This document shows positions 11,570 through 19,323 of a stretch of 48,491 bases of DNA, piece by piece (position 1 is the first letter of the stretch; each line of letters begins with the position of its first letter). This DNA comes from Clostridia bacterium. Its GTDB lineage: Bacteria > Bacillota > Sulfobacillia > RBS10-35 > JADGHG01. The DNA lies in the NCBI GenBank assembly GCA_019689585.1, contig JADGHG010000004.1, positions 1 through 48,491 of the forward strand, written 5' to 3'. The translations under genes were made by a program, and so were the position numbers. The notes beneath the pieces were generated by a model. That model was not told the DNA's origin. It did not search any database and worked only from the letters and a program-made list of their open reading frames with translations.

Positions 11570-13483
11570 GTGAAGGCCGAGGCGACGGAGCTTCGTCCGG
11601 ACGGGCCGCCTCGCGCCGTGCGCGAGGCGCTCGCGCGCCTTCCCGACAAGCCGGGCGTGTACGTCTACCGCGACGCGCGCGGCCAGGTGATCTACGTCGG
11701 CAAGGCGGGCTCCTTGCGCTCGCGCGTCCGCTCGTACTGGCACGCCTCGCGGGCGGACGAGGGCAAGGTGGCCGTGCTCGTGCGCCAGGTAGCCTCGATC
11801 GAGACGATCGTGTGCGCGAACGAGGTCGAGGCGCTCGTCCTCGAGAGCAACCTCATCAAGCGCCACCGGCCGCGCTACAACGTCCGCCTGCGCGACGACA
11901 AGCAGTACCCCTGGCTGCGCATCGACCCGCGCGAGCCGTGGCCCAGGCTCCAGCTCGTCCGGAACCGGCGCGACGACGGCGCCCGCTATTTCGGCCCCTT
12001 CACCGACGCGACGGCCGTCCGCCAGACGATGTCGATCCTGCGCCGCGCCTTCCCGTACCGCACCTGCAGCGACCGGCGCCTCCGGCAGGGCGGCCGGCCG
12101 TGCCTCTACTACCACATCGGCCGCTGCCCGGCGCCCTGCGTCGGCTACGTCGACGAGGCGGCCTACGCCCGCACCGTCGGCCAGCTCGTCGCCTTCCTCG
12201 AGGGGCAGGACGCCTCCGTCCTCGGGGAGCTCGAGCGTCAGATGCAGGATGCGGCCGAGTCGCTCGCCTTCGAGCGGGCGGCCGAGCTGCGCGACCGCAT
12301 CCGGGCGCTCGCGGCCCTGCGCGAGGGCCAGAACGCCGTGCTGCGCACCGTGGCCGACCGCGACCTGGTCGCGATCGCCCGGGAGGGCGACCTGGCCGTC
12401 GCGCAGGTCTTCTTCGTGCGCGAAGGGCGCGTCGAGGGCGGCGCCTCGTTCGTCCTCGACGCCGGGCTGGCCGGGTCGCCCGGCGAGATCCTGGCCGCCT
12501 TCCTCAAGCAGTACTACGAGGGCGGCGCCCCCGTGCCGCGCGAGGTCCTCGTCGACGTCGAGCCGGACGTGGGCGAGGTGCGGGCGCTCGCCGCCTACCT
12601 CGCCGAGCGGCGGGGCGCCCGCGTCACGATCCGCCGCCCGCGGCGGGGCGAGGCCCGGCGCCTCATGGAGCGCGTGCGGGAGAACGCGCGCGAGAGGCTC
12701 GCGGCCGAGCTCTGGCGGCGCGACCGCGCCGAGGCCGGCGCGGAGGAGGCGATGGCGGAGCTGGCGCGCGTCCTGGGCCTCGCCGGCCCGCCCCGTCGCA
12801 TCGAGTGCTACGACGTCTCGAACGTGCAGGGCAGCCACATCGTCGCCGCCATGACGGTCGCCGAGGACGGCCGGCTCGCGCCGGGAGAGTACCGGCGCTT
12901 CCGCATCCAGTCGGTCGTCGGCCGCCCCGACGACTTCCAGTCGCTGCGCGAGGTTTTGGGCCGCCGCTTCCGGCGCGCGCTCGCGGCGCGCGCCGCGGCG
13001 GAAGGCGGCCCGCGCCCCGAGGGCGCCGACGCCAAGTGGGCGCGGCTTCCCGACCTCGTCGTCATCGACGGCGGTCGCGGCCAGCTCTCGGCGGCGCTCA
13101 CCGTCCTGCGGTCTTTGGGTCTCGGCGACCTGCCGGCGATCGCGCTCGCCAAGGGCGAGGAGCTCGTATTCCGCCCGGGCGACCCGCGCCCCCTCGCGCT
13201 GCCCCGCGAGTCGGCGGCCTTGCGCCTCCTGCAGCAGGTCCGCGACGAGGCCCACCGCTTCGGCGTCGCCTACCACCGGAGCCTCCGCTCCCAGGGGGCG
13301 CTGCGATCGCTGCTCGACGAGATCCCGGGAGTCGGTCCGCGCCGCCGGCGGGCGCTCGTGCGCGCCTTCGGTTCGGCCGAGGCGATCGTCGCCGCCGGAC
13401 CCGAGGCCGTCGCGGCCGTCCCCGGCATCCCGCGCGCACTGGCCGAGCGCATCGTCGAACATCTCACACGAGAGATGAGATAG
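11570..13483 (+). CDS. uvrC: excinuclease ABC subunit UvrC
   Basis: GIY-YIG start LPDKPGVYVYRDARGQVIYVGKA, UVR-like region, HhH C-terminus IPGVGPRRRRALVRAFGSAEAI. Confidence 0.97.
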   Translation: MKAEATELRPDGPPRAVREALARLPDKPGVYVYRDARGQVIYVGKAGSLRSRVRSYWHASRADEGKVAVLVRQVASIETIVCANEVEALVLESNLIKRHRPRYNVRLRDDKQYPWLRIDPREPWPRLQLVRNRRDDGARYFGPFTDATAVRQTMSILRRAFPYRTCSDRRLRQGGRPCLYYHIGRCPAPCVGYVDEAAYARTVGQLVAFLEGQDASVLGELERQMQDAAESLAFERAAELRDRIRALAALREGQNAVLRTVADRDLVAIAREGDLAVAQVFFVREGRVEGGASFVLDAGLAGSPGEILAAFLKQYYEGGAPVPREVLVDVEPDVGEVRALAAYLAERRGARVTIRRPRRGEARRLMERVRENARERLAAELWRRDRAEAGAEEAMAELARVLGLAGPPRRIECYDVSNVQGSHIVAAMTVAEDGRLAPGEYRRFRIQSVVGRPDDFQSLREVLGRRFRRALAARAAAEGGPRPEGADAKWARLPDLVVIDGGRGQLSAALTVLRSLGLGDLPAIALAKGEELVFRPGDPRPLALPRESAALRLLQQVRDEAHRFGVAYHRSLRSQGALRSLLDEIPGVGPRRRRALVRAFGSAEAIVAAGPEAVAAVPGIPRALAERIVEHLTREMR

Positions 13484-13484
13484 T

Positions 13485-13500
13485 TCAATATCGATATTGA
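13485..13500. promoter_or_regulatory. 16-bp perfect palindrome TCAATATCGATATTGA, putative operator overlapping a -35 element
   Basis: Reads identically on both strands; AT-rich in very GC-rich surroundings; TTGACG (13497-13502), 17-nt spacer, TACGCT (13520-13525) downstream. Confidence 0.6.
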
Positions 13501-13573
13501 CGGTGTTCATCCGCGGGTGTACGCTCGCGTCACAAGGCGGCTCGACGGCCGCCGGGACAAGGGGGGCGGTCGG

Positions 13574-13975
13574 GTGGCGCAGCGGGGGCTTCTCGGGCGT
13601 TGTCCTGTCTGCGGCGAGCCGCTCGAGGTGACCGAGCTCGCCTGCCGCAGCTGCGACACGACGATTCGCGGCCGCTTCCTCCTCGGCCGCTTCGCCGCTC
13701 TCACGCCCGAGCAGTGGGAGTTCCTCGAGATCTTCGTGAGGAACCGCGGCAACATCCGCGAGGTCGAGCGCGACATGGGGCTCTCCTACCCGGCGGTGCG
13801 GAGCCGACTCGACGGGCTCGTCGAGGCGCTCGGCTACCCGGAGAAGGCCCGCGAGGCGCAAAAGCCGCGCGGCGAGCCCGGCCTCTCGCGCGAGGAGCGC
13901 CTGCAGGTCTTGGAAGAGCTGAGCCGGGGGGCCATCACGGCGCGCGAGGCGATCGACCGCCTGAGGGGGCGATGA
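13574..13975 (+). CDS. DUF2089 family protein (zinc-ribbon + HTH-like)
   Basis: LLGRCPVCGEPLEVTELACRSCDTTIRG ... LTPEQWEFLEIFVRNRGNIREVERDMGLSYPAVRSRLD; GTG 13574 with AAGGGGGG upstream (ORF track start 13517). Confidence 0.85.
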   Translation: MAQRGLLGRCPVCGEPLEVTELACRSCDTTIRGRFLLGRFAALTPEQWEFLEIFVRNRGNIREVERDMGLSYPAVRSRLDGLVEALGYPEKAREAQKPRGEPGLSREERLQVLEELSRGAITAREAIDRLRGR

Positions 13976-15090
13976 CCGTGGACGACGAGCGGCGCCTCAT
14001 CCTGAAGATGCTCGAGGACGGGAAGATCTCCGCCGAGGAGGCGGTCGAGCTCCTCAACGCGCTCGAGGGCTTCGAGGAGGGCGAGTCGCTGCGGCACCGG
14101 CCGGGGGAGGGCCGCCGGCCGGCGCGGGTGCGGGACGTGTCGGACATCGCGCAGGAAATCGCCGAGCGCCTGCAGGCGGAAGGCGAGCGCTGGGAGCGGG
14201 TCGGCGAGGAGATCGCCGAGCGCGTCACCCGGAGCGTCCATCGCCTGGGTTTCCCGTTCTTCTCCTTCGGGCCGCGCGCCGAGGAGGTGAGCGAGTGGTC
14301 GCACGCGGCGCCCGAGGGCGGCCCCCTCACGCTCGCCGTCTCCATCCGCAACGGCTCAGTCCGGGTGGTGGGCGAGGATCGGCCCGACGTGCACGTGCGG
14401 CTCGAGTGCGCCGCCCAGGCCGCGACCGAGGAGGCGGCGCGGGCCGCGGCGCGGGCCATGGGGGAGGTGGAATGGCGGGACGGCACGCTCGTCGTCGCCG
14501 AGGGCGCAGGTCAAGGCGGCCCCTGGGGCGTCCGGCGCATGCGCGTCCGCATCGCCGTCCCGAAGGGCGTGCCGGTCGCGGGCCGGGTCGAGTCCCGCAA
14601 CGGCTCGCTCGGCTGCCAGGGCCTCGTCGTGCCCGAGGGCCGCTCGCTCGCGCTCGTGACGACGAACGCGAGCGTGGAAGTCGCGGACGTGCGCGGCGGG
14701 TCCGTCGAGGCGCGCACGACGAACGGCTCGGTGCGCGTCCGCGCCGTCGACGCCGACCTCGCGGCCGGCACGACGAACGGGTCCGTCCGCGTCCAGCTCG
14801 ACGCGCCGTCGCGCGACCGCGAGGTGTCGCTGCGCACGGCCAACGGCTCGGTCCGCGTCGCCCTGCCCGAGACGGGCGGCCTCGACGTCTCGGCCCGGAC
14901 CGTCGCCGGCTCGGTGCGGAGCGAGTTCCCCGAGCTCGGCACGGGGGCGCGGGTAGGCGCCGGCCGCCACCTGGAGGGGCGGCGGGAGGGGTCGCCGCGC
15001 ATCCGGCTCACGGCGGAGACGCGGAACGGCAGCGTGCGGCTCCTGCGGGCGACGTCCCAAGAGGGCGAGGAGGTGGCGGCCGGTGGATGA
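13972..15090 (+). CDS. DUF4097 (YvlB-like) beta-repeat protein with N-terminal SHOCT-like helical module
   Basis: ATG overlaps preceding stop; repeated NGSVRV/TTNGSVRV units; N-terminal DDERRLILKMLEDGKISAEEAVELLNAL. Confidence 0.82.
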   Translation: MTVDDERRLILKMLEDGKISAEEAVELLNALEGFEEGESLRHRPGEGRRPARVRDVSDIAQEIAERLQAEGERWERVGEEIAERVTRSVHRLGFPFFSFGPRAEEVSEWSHAAPEGGPLTLAVSIRNGSVRVVGEDRPDVHVRLECAAQAATEEAARAAARAMGEVEWRDGTLVVAEGAGQGGPWGVRRMRVRIAVPKGVPVAGRVESRNGSLGCQGLVVPEGRSLALVTTNASVEVADVRGGSVEARTTNGSVRVRAVDADLAAGTTNGSVRVQLDAPSRDREVSLRTANGSVRVALPETGGLDVSARTVAGSVRSEFPELGTGARVGAGRHLEGRREGSPRIRLTAETRNGSVRLLRATSQEGEEVAAGG

Positions 15091-15451
15091 CGAGCGTCTC
15101 CGCATCCTGAACATGGTGGCCGAGGGCAAGGTGACGGCGGAGGAGGCGGCCAAGCTCCTCGACGCGCTCGCGCCCCGGCCCCAGCCGGCGCGGGCCGCGG
15201 CGGCCAAGGGGGGCGCCCCCTCGCGCTGGCTCCGCATCCGCGTCTCCTCGGGCGAGGAGCGCGTCAGCGTCAACGTGCCCCTCAGGCTCCTCGACGCCGT
15301 GAAGGGCTTTCTCCCGCAAGGGGGCATCTCGATCGGCGGCGCGATGATCGACCTCGACGAGATCCTCGACCTCGTGCGCGAGGGCATGGACGGCAAGCTC
15401 GTCGAGGTGAAGGGCGCCGACGGCGAGGAGGTCGAGATCTACGTCGAGTGA
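15083..15451 (+). CDS. SHOCT-like domain protein
   Basis: MDDERLRILNMVAEGKVTAEEAAKLLDAL followed by a conserved alpha/beta C-terminus; overlaps preceding gene. Confidence 0.8.
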   Translation: MDDERLRILNMVAEGKVTAEEAAKLLDALAPRPQPARAAAAKGGAPSRWLRIRVSSGEERVSVNVPLRLLDAVKGFLPQGGISIGGAMIDLDEILDLVREGMDGKLVEVKGADGEEVEIYVE

Positions 15452-15663
15452 GGCGGCTCGCCCTCGCCCCGCCTCGCGCCCTCCCGTCCCGGGGAGCCGC
15501 CCTCGCCCGTCCGGCCCGGCCGCGGCCCCAGCGTGCGGGCCGACCGGTTCGAGGCGGCCCACCACCAGACGAGGACGGCGATCGCGGCGATCGCCACCAC
15601 CCACCACCAGAACATCGCGTTCGCGCCCGTCATCATGCGGCCCAGCTGGAGCTGGAAGGCCAC
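15439..15663 (-). CDS. small single-TM protein with tryptophan-flanked helix
   Basis: 74-aa ORF containing MFWWWVVAIAAIAVLVWWW; GTG start. Confidence 0.45.
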   Translation of the reverse strand: MAFQLQLGRMMTGANAMFWWWVVAIAAIAVLVWWWAASNRSARTLGPRPGRTGEGGSPGREGARRGEGEPPHST

Positions 15664-15764
15664 GTGCGTCCCCCCCGCGAAGCGTCTCCGGCACAGGATG
15701 CCCGGCTGGGCCGGCGGCCATGCGGCCGCGCCGACACGACCCCCTGGGAAGGCGGTGAGCCCTC

Positions 15765-16109
15765 GTGCCCTCGATCCTCTTCCGGTGGCTTTTGAACGGG
15801 ATCGCGCTCGTCGTGGTGGCGTACGTCTTCCCCGGCTGGGTCCGCTTCGCCGACCTCGGGACGGCCGTCGCCGCCGCCGTGCTCCTCGGCATCGTGAACG
15901 CCGTGATCCGCCCGCTCGTCCTCGCGCTCACGCTGCCCCTGAACGTCGCCACCCTCGGCCTCTTCACGTTCGTCGTCAACGCCCTCATGCTCGTCCTCGT
16001 CGCCTGGCTCCTGCCCGGCATGACCGTCTCGGGCTTCCTCGCGGCCGTCTTCGCCTCGATCGCCGTGAGCCTCGTGAGCGGCGTCGTCAGCTGGCTCGTC
16101 GGCCGCTAG
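15765..16109 (+). CDS. phage holin family (4-TM, PF04020-type) membrane protein
   Basis: GIVNAVIRPLVLALTLPLNVATLGLFTFVVNALMLVLVAWLLPG pattern. Confidence 0.85.
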   Translation: MPSILFRWLLNGIALVVVAYVFPGWVRFADLGTAVAAAVLLGIVNAVIRPLVLALTLPLNVATLGLFTFVVNALMLVLVAWLLPGMTVSGFLAAVFASIAVSLVSGVVSWLVGR

Positions 16110-16945
16110 GCGGGGAGGACGCGCCCCGTGGGGCCCGGGCGGAGGGGGAGCGGTCGGAGGCCGTGGGCGCGGAGCCTCCGGGACGGGTCGGCCAGGCCGG
16201 CGGGGAAGAGGGCGAGGGCGAGCCGGCCGCCGTCGTCGACGAGGGCGGAGACGGCGCCCGCCTCGCGGGCGCGCGCGACGTCCTCCCGCACCGGCCCGGC
16301 CTCGGGGGCGTCGGCGAGGAGCTCGGCGAGCGCAAGCCACGCGCGCGCGAGGGCCTCGGGGAGCCCATCGGGCGCCGCCGCCGCCGCCTCGGCCGCCGCC
16401 TCCGCCCACGCCCCGAAGGCGCGGTGGGCACGACGACCGCGCGTGGCGAGCCAGGCCTGCGCCACGCTCCGCCGCGCCCAGCCGGGCGCGGGGCGTCGCG
16501 GCGGCCGGAAGAGGGCGAGCCGGGAGGCCAGGGCGCGCCCCACGGCCTCGAAGCCGGCCGGGTCGAGCCGCGCGGCCGGGCGGCCGGCCTCGTCCCGCGA
16601 GATGCGGACGAGGCCGCCGAGAGCCGCCGCGTACGCGTCCGCGAGGGGCTCGGGCGCGCGCCGGCGCGCGGCCAGGGCGGCGCTCGCCCGCCGGGCCGCC
16701 TCCTCCGGGCCGAGGACCGGGGGCGCGAGCGCGCCGCGAAGCGCCTCGCGGGCCACCTGAAGCGCGACGTCGTGCGGGCGCGGGAAGCCGAGCGGCGCGG
16801 TCGCGCGGGCGCGCGGCCCGGCTGCGAGGTAGAGGGCCTCGCTCGGCGCGCTGCCCGGTGCCGCGTCCCACCACGCCGGCGCGAGCGGGAGCGGCGTGGG
16901 CGCCGAGGCGGCGAGGACGCCCGGCACGTGGACGATGGCCGACAT
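16106..16945 (-). CDS. hypothetical protein, Ala-rich helical
   Basis: ATG with GGAGGGG upstream; 279 aa; no family recognised by eye. Confidence 0.6.
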   Translation of the reverse strand: MSAIVHVPGVLAASAPTPLPLAPAWWDAAPGSAPSEALYLAAGPRARATAPLGFPRPHDVALQVAREALRGALAPPVLGPEEAARRASAALAARRRAPEPLADAYAAALGGLVRISRDEAGRPAARLDPAGFEAVGRALASRLALFRPPRRPAPGWARRSVAQAWLATRGRRAHRAFGAWAEAAAEAAAAAPDGLPEALARAWLALAELLADAPEAGPVREDVARAREAGAVSALVDDGGRLALALFPAGLADPSRRLRAHGLRPLPLRPGPTGRVLPA

Positions 16946-17040
16946 GGCTTTGGCCCCTCCGCCTTCCCCCGGCCGCAGGCCTTGTGGGGCAGGTTCGCCC
17001 CCTTCGCGTCGCGCCCCTCCCGCCAAAGGCGTGTGGCACA

Positions 17041-17943
17041 ATGGGCGCGGGGGCGAGGGGCGCGGACGGAAGCCTCCGGCTCGTCATCGTGACCGGGCTC
17101 TCGGGCGCCGGCAAGACGCAGGCCGTGCGCGCGTTCGAAGACCTCGACTTCTTCTGCGTCGACAACCTGCCGCCCTCGCTGCTCCCGCGCATCGCCGAGC
17201 TCTGCGCCGCGCCCGGGACGGGGATCGCGCGCGTCGCGGTCGTCGTCGACGTGCGCGGTCGCGCCTTCTTCGACGACGCCCTGAGCGCCCTCGCCGAGCT
17301 CGAGCGAGCCGGCTACCCGTACCAGGTGCTGTTCCTCGAGGCGTCGGACGAGGCGCTCCTCGCGCGCTTCAAGGAGACGCGCCGGCCGCACCCGCTCGCG
17401 CCCGAGGGGCGGCTCGTCGAGGGCATCCGCCTGGAGCGGCGTCGGCTCGAGCCCCTGCGCGGACGCGCGACCTGGATCCTCGACACGAGCGAGTTCCGGC
17501 CGCGCGACCTGCGGGCGCACGTGCGCGAGCTCTTCGAGGCCGGCGACCGGCAGGGGCCGTTCGTCTCGATCGTCACCTTCGGCTTCAAGCACGGGCTACC
17601 CCGCGACGCCGACCTCGTGTTCGACGTGCGCTTCCTCCCCAATCCGCACTACGTGCCCTCGCTGCGGCCTTTGGGCGGCGAGGACGCGCGCGTGGAGGAA
17701 TACGTCCTCAAGTGGCCGGCGGCGCGCGAGTTCATCGACCACCTCGAGCGCTTCCTCGACTTCCTCCTGCCTCTCTACGAGGCGGAAGGCCGCGCGCAGG
17801 TGACGATCGCGATCGGGTGCACCGGCGGCCGCCACCGCTCGGTCGTGATCGGCAACGCCCTCGCCGAGCACCTGCGGCGCAGCCGGCGCGCCGTGGCCGT
17901 CGAGCACCGTGACTCCGACCGCGAGGCCGCCCTTGAAGCCTGA
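17041..17943 (+). CDS. rapZ: RNase adapter / nucleotide-binding protein RapZ (YvcJ)
   Basis: VTGLSGAGKTQAVRAFEDLDFFCVDNLPPSLL, FGFKHGLPRDADLVFDVRFLPNPHYV, GCTGGRHRSV. Confidence 0.97.
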   Translation: MGAGARGADGSLRLVIVTGLSGAGKTQAVRAFEDLDFFCVDNLPPSLLPRIAELCAAPGTGIARVAVVVDVRGRAFFDDALSALAELERAGYPYQVLFLEASDEALLARFKETRRPHPLAPEGRLVEGIRLERRRLEPLRGRATWILDTSEFRPRDLRAHVRELFEAGDRQGPFVSIVTFGFKHGLPRDADLVFDVRFLPNPHYVPSLRPLGGEDARVEEYVLKWPAAREFIDHLERFLDFLLPLYEAEGRAQVTIAIGCTGGRHRSVVIGNALAEHLRRSRRAVAVEHRDSDREAALEA

Positions 17944-17958
17944 GGCGGCGAAGCCGGC

Positions 17959-19323
17959 GTGAGGCTCGTCAGCTGGCTCTACCCGGGGTTGGGCGTGAAG
18001 CGCTGGCTCCTCCTCTTCTCGGCGGGCGTGGCGCTGCTCGCCCTGGGCGCGGGCCTCGTCGTCCACACGAACGTGTTGGCCGTGGCCGACTCGGTCCTCT
18101 CGCGAGTCGCCTACGCGCTTACGGGGCGCTTCCTCGCCCCGGAGGCCCTCGGCCTCCTAGCCGCCCTCGCCGGGCTCCTCCTCGTCGTCGTGGGCGCCCG
18201 CGGCGCCGTCCGCTCGATCCTCGCCGTCGTCGCGCCGAGCGAGGTGCGGGGGCTGGCGGAGCGCGTCTACGAGCGGCGCTATCTGCCCCGCGGCCCCCGC
18301 GTCGTCGCCGTCGGGGGCGGCACCGGTCTCTCCGCCTTCCTCCAGGGCGCGAAGGAGTACACGTACAACATCACGGCGATCGTGACGGTGACGGACGACG
18401 GCGGCAGCTCCGGGCGGCTTCGCGGCGAGCTCGGCATCCCGCCGCCCGGCGACGTGCGGAACGCGCTCGTCGCCTTGGCCGACACGGAGCCGCTCATGGA
18501 GGCCGTCCTGCAACACCGCTTCGGGCGGGGGGCGCTCAAGGGCCACTCGCTCGGCAACCTCTTCCTCGGCGCGCTCTGCGAGTCGCTGGGGAGCTTCGAG
18601 GAGGCGGTGCGCGCGGCCAGCCGCGTGCTCGCCGTGCGCGGCCAGGTCCTGCCGTCGACGGCCGCCGACGTGCGCCTTGTGGCGGAGTTCGCGGACGGAC
18701 GCACGGTCGTGGGGGAGACGGCCATCGTGGCCGCCGGCCGCGAAGGCCGGCGCATCCGGTCGCTGGCGCTCCTCCCGCCCGACTGCCGCGCCCTGCCCGA
18801 GGCGATCGCCGCCGTGCGCGAGGCCGATGCGATCGTGCTCGGGCCGGGCAGCCTCTACACGAGCGTCCTGCCGAACCTGCTCGTCCCCGACCTGCGCGAG
18901 GCGATCCGGCGCAGCCGGGCGCTCCGCGTCTACGTCGTCAACGTGATGACGCAGCCGGGGGAGACGGACGGGATGACGGCGGCCGAGCACCTCGCGGCCG
19001 TCGAGGCCCTCCTCGGCCCGGGCGCGATCGACGCCGTCATCGTCCACGAGGGTCCTCTGGGCGAGGAGCGGCTGCGCGCCTACCGGGCGCTCGGCTCGGA
19101 GCCGGTGCCCGTCGACGCCGAGGCGCTGCGGCGGCGGGGGCTCGTCGTCGTGGCGGGCGACTTCGCGACGAGCGAGGGCCTCATCCGCCACGACCCGAGG
19201 CGGCTCTCCCGCGCCGTGATGCGCCTTCTCCTCGACCGGGGCCTCGCGAACGCGGCGCGCCTCTTCGACCGGGTCGTGCTGGCCGAACGGCTCGCGCGCA
19301 CGGCGCGAGGGGAAGCCGGGTGA
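17959..19323 (+). CDS. yvcK: gluconeogenesis factor YvcK family protein with N-terminal TM segments
   Basis: VVAVGGGTGLSAFLQGAKEYTYNITAIVTVTDDGGSSGRLR, preceded by two hydrophobic segments. Confidence 0.95.
   Translation: MRLVSWLYPGLGVKRWLLLFSAGVALLALGAGLVVHTNVLAVADSVLSRVAYALTGRFLAPEALGLLAALAGLLLVVVGARGAVRSILAVVAPSEVRGLAERVYERRYLPRGPRVVAVGGGTGLSAFLQGAKEYTYNITAIVTVTDDGGSSGRLRGELGIPPPGDVRNALVALADTEPLMEAVLQHRFGRGALKGHSLGNLFLGALCESLGSFEEAVRAASRVLAVRGQVLPSTAADVRLVAEFADGRTVVGETAIVAAGREGRRIRSLALLPPDCRALPEAIAAVREADAIVLGPGSLYTSVLPNLLVPDLREAIRRSRALRVYVVNVMTQPGETDGMTAAEHLAAVEALLGPGAIDAVIVHEGPLGEERLRAYRALGSEPVPVDAEALRRRGLVVVAGDFATSEGLIRHDPRRLSRAVMRLLLDRGLANAARLFDRVVLAERLARTARGEAG

Noticed and set aside
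10604-13861. 1085-aa minus-strand ORF spanning uvrC and DUF2089
   Set aside because: Only the C-terminal part (10604-11476) is a recognisable gene; the rest is antisense to uvrC
15765-16109. Holin-family gene as a prophage marker
   Set aside because: PF04020-type proteins are common chromosomal membrane proteins in Bacillota; no other phage genes nearby
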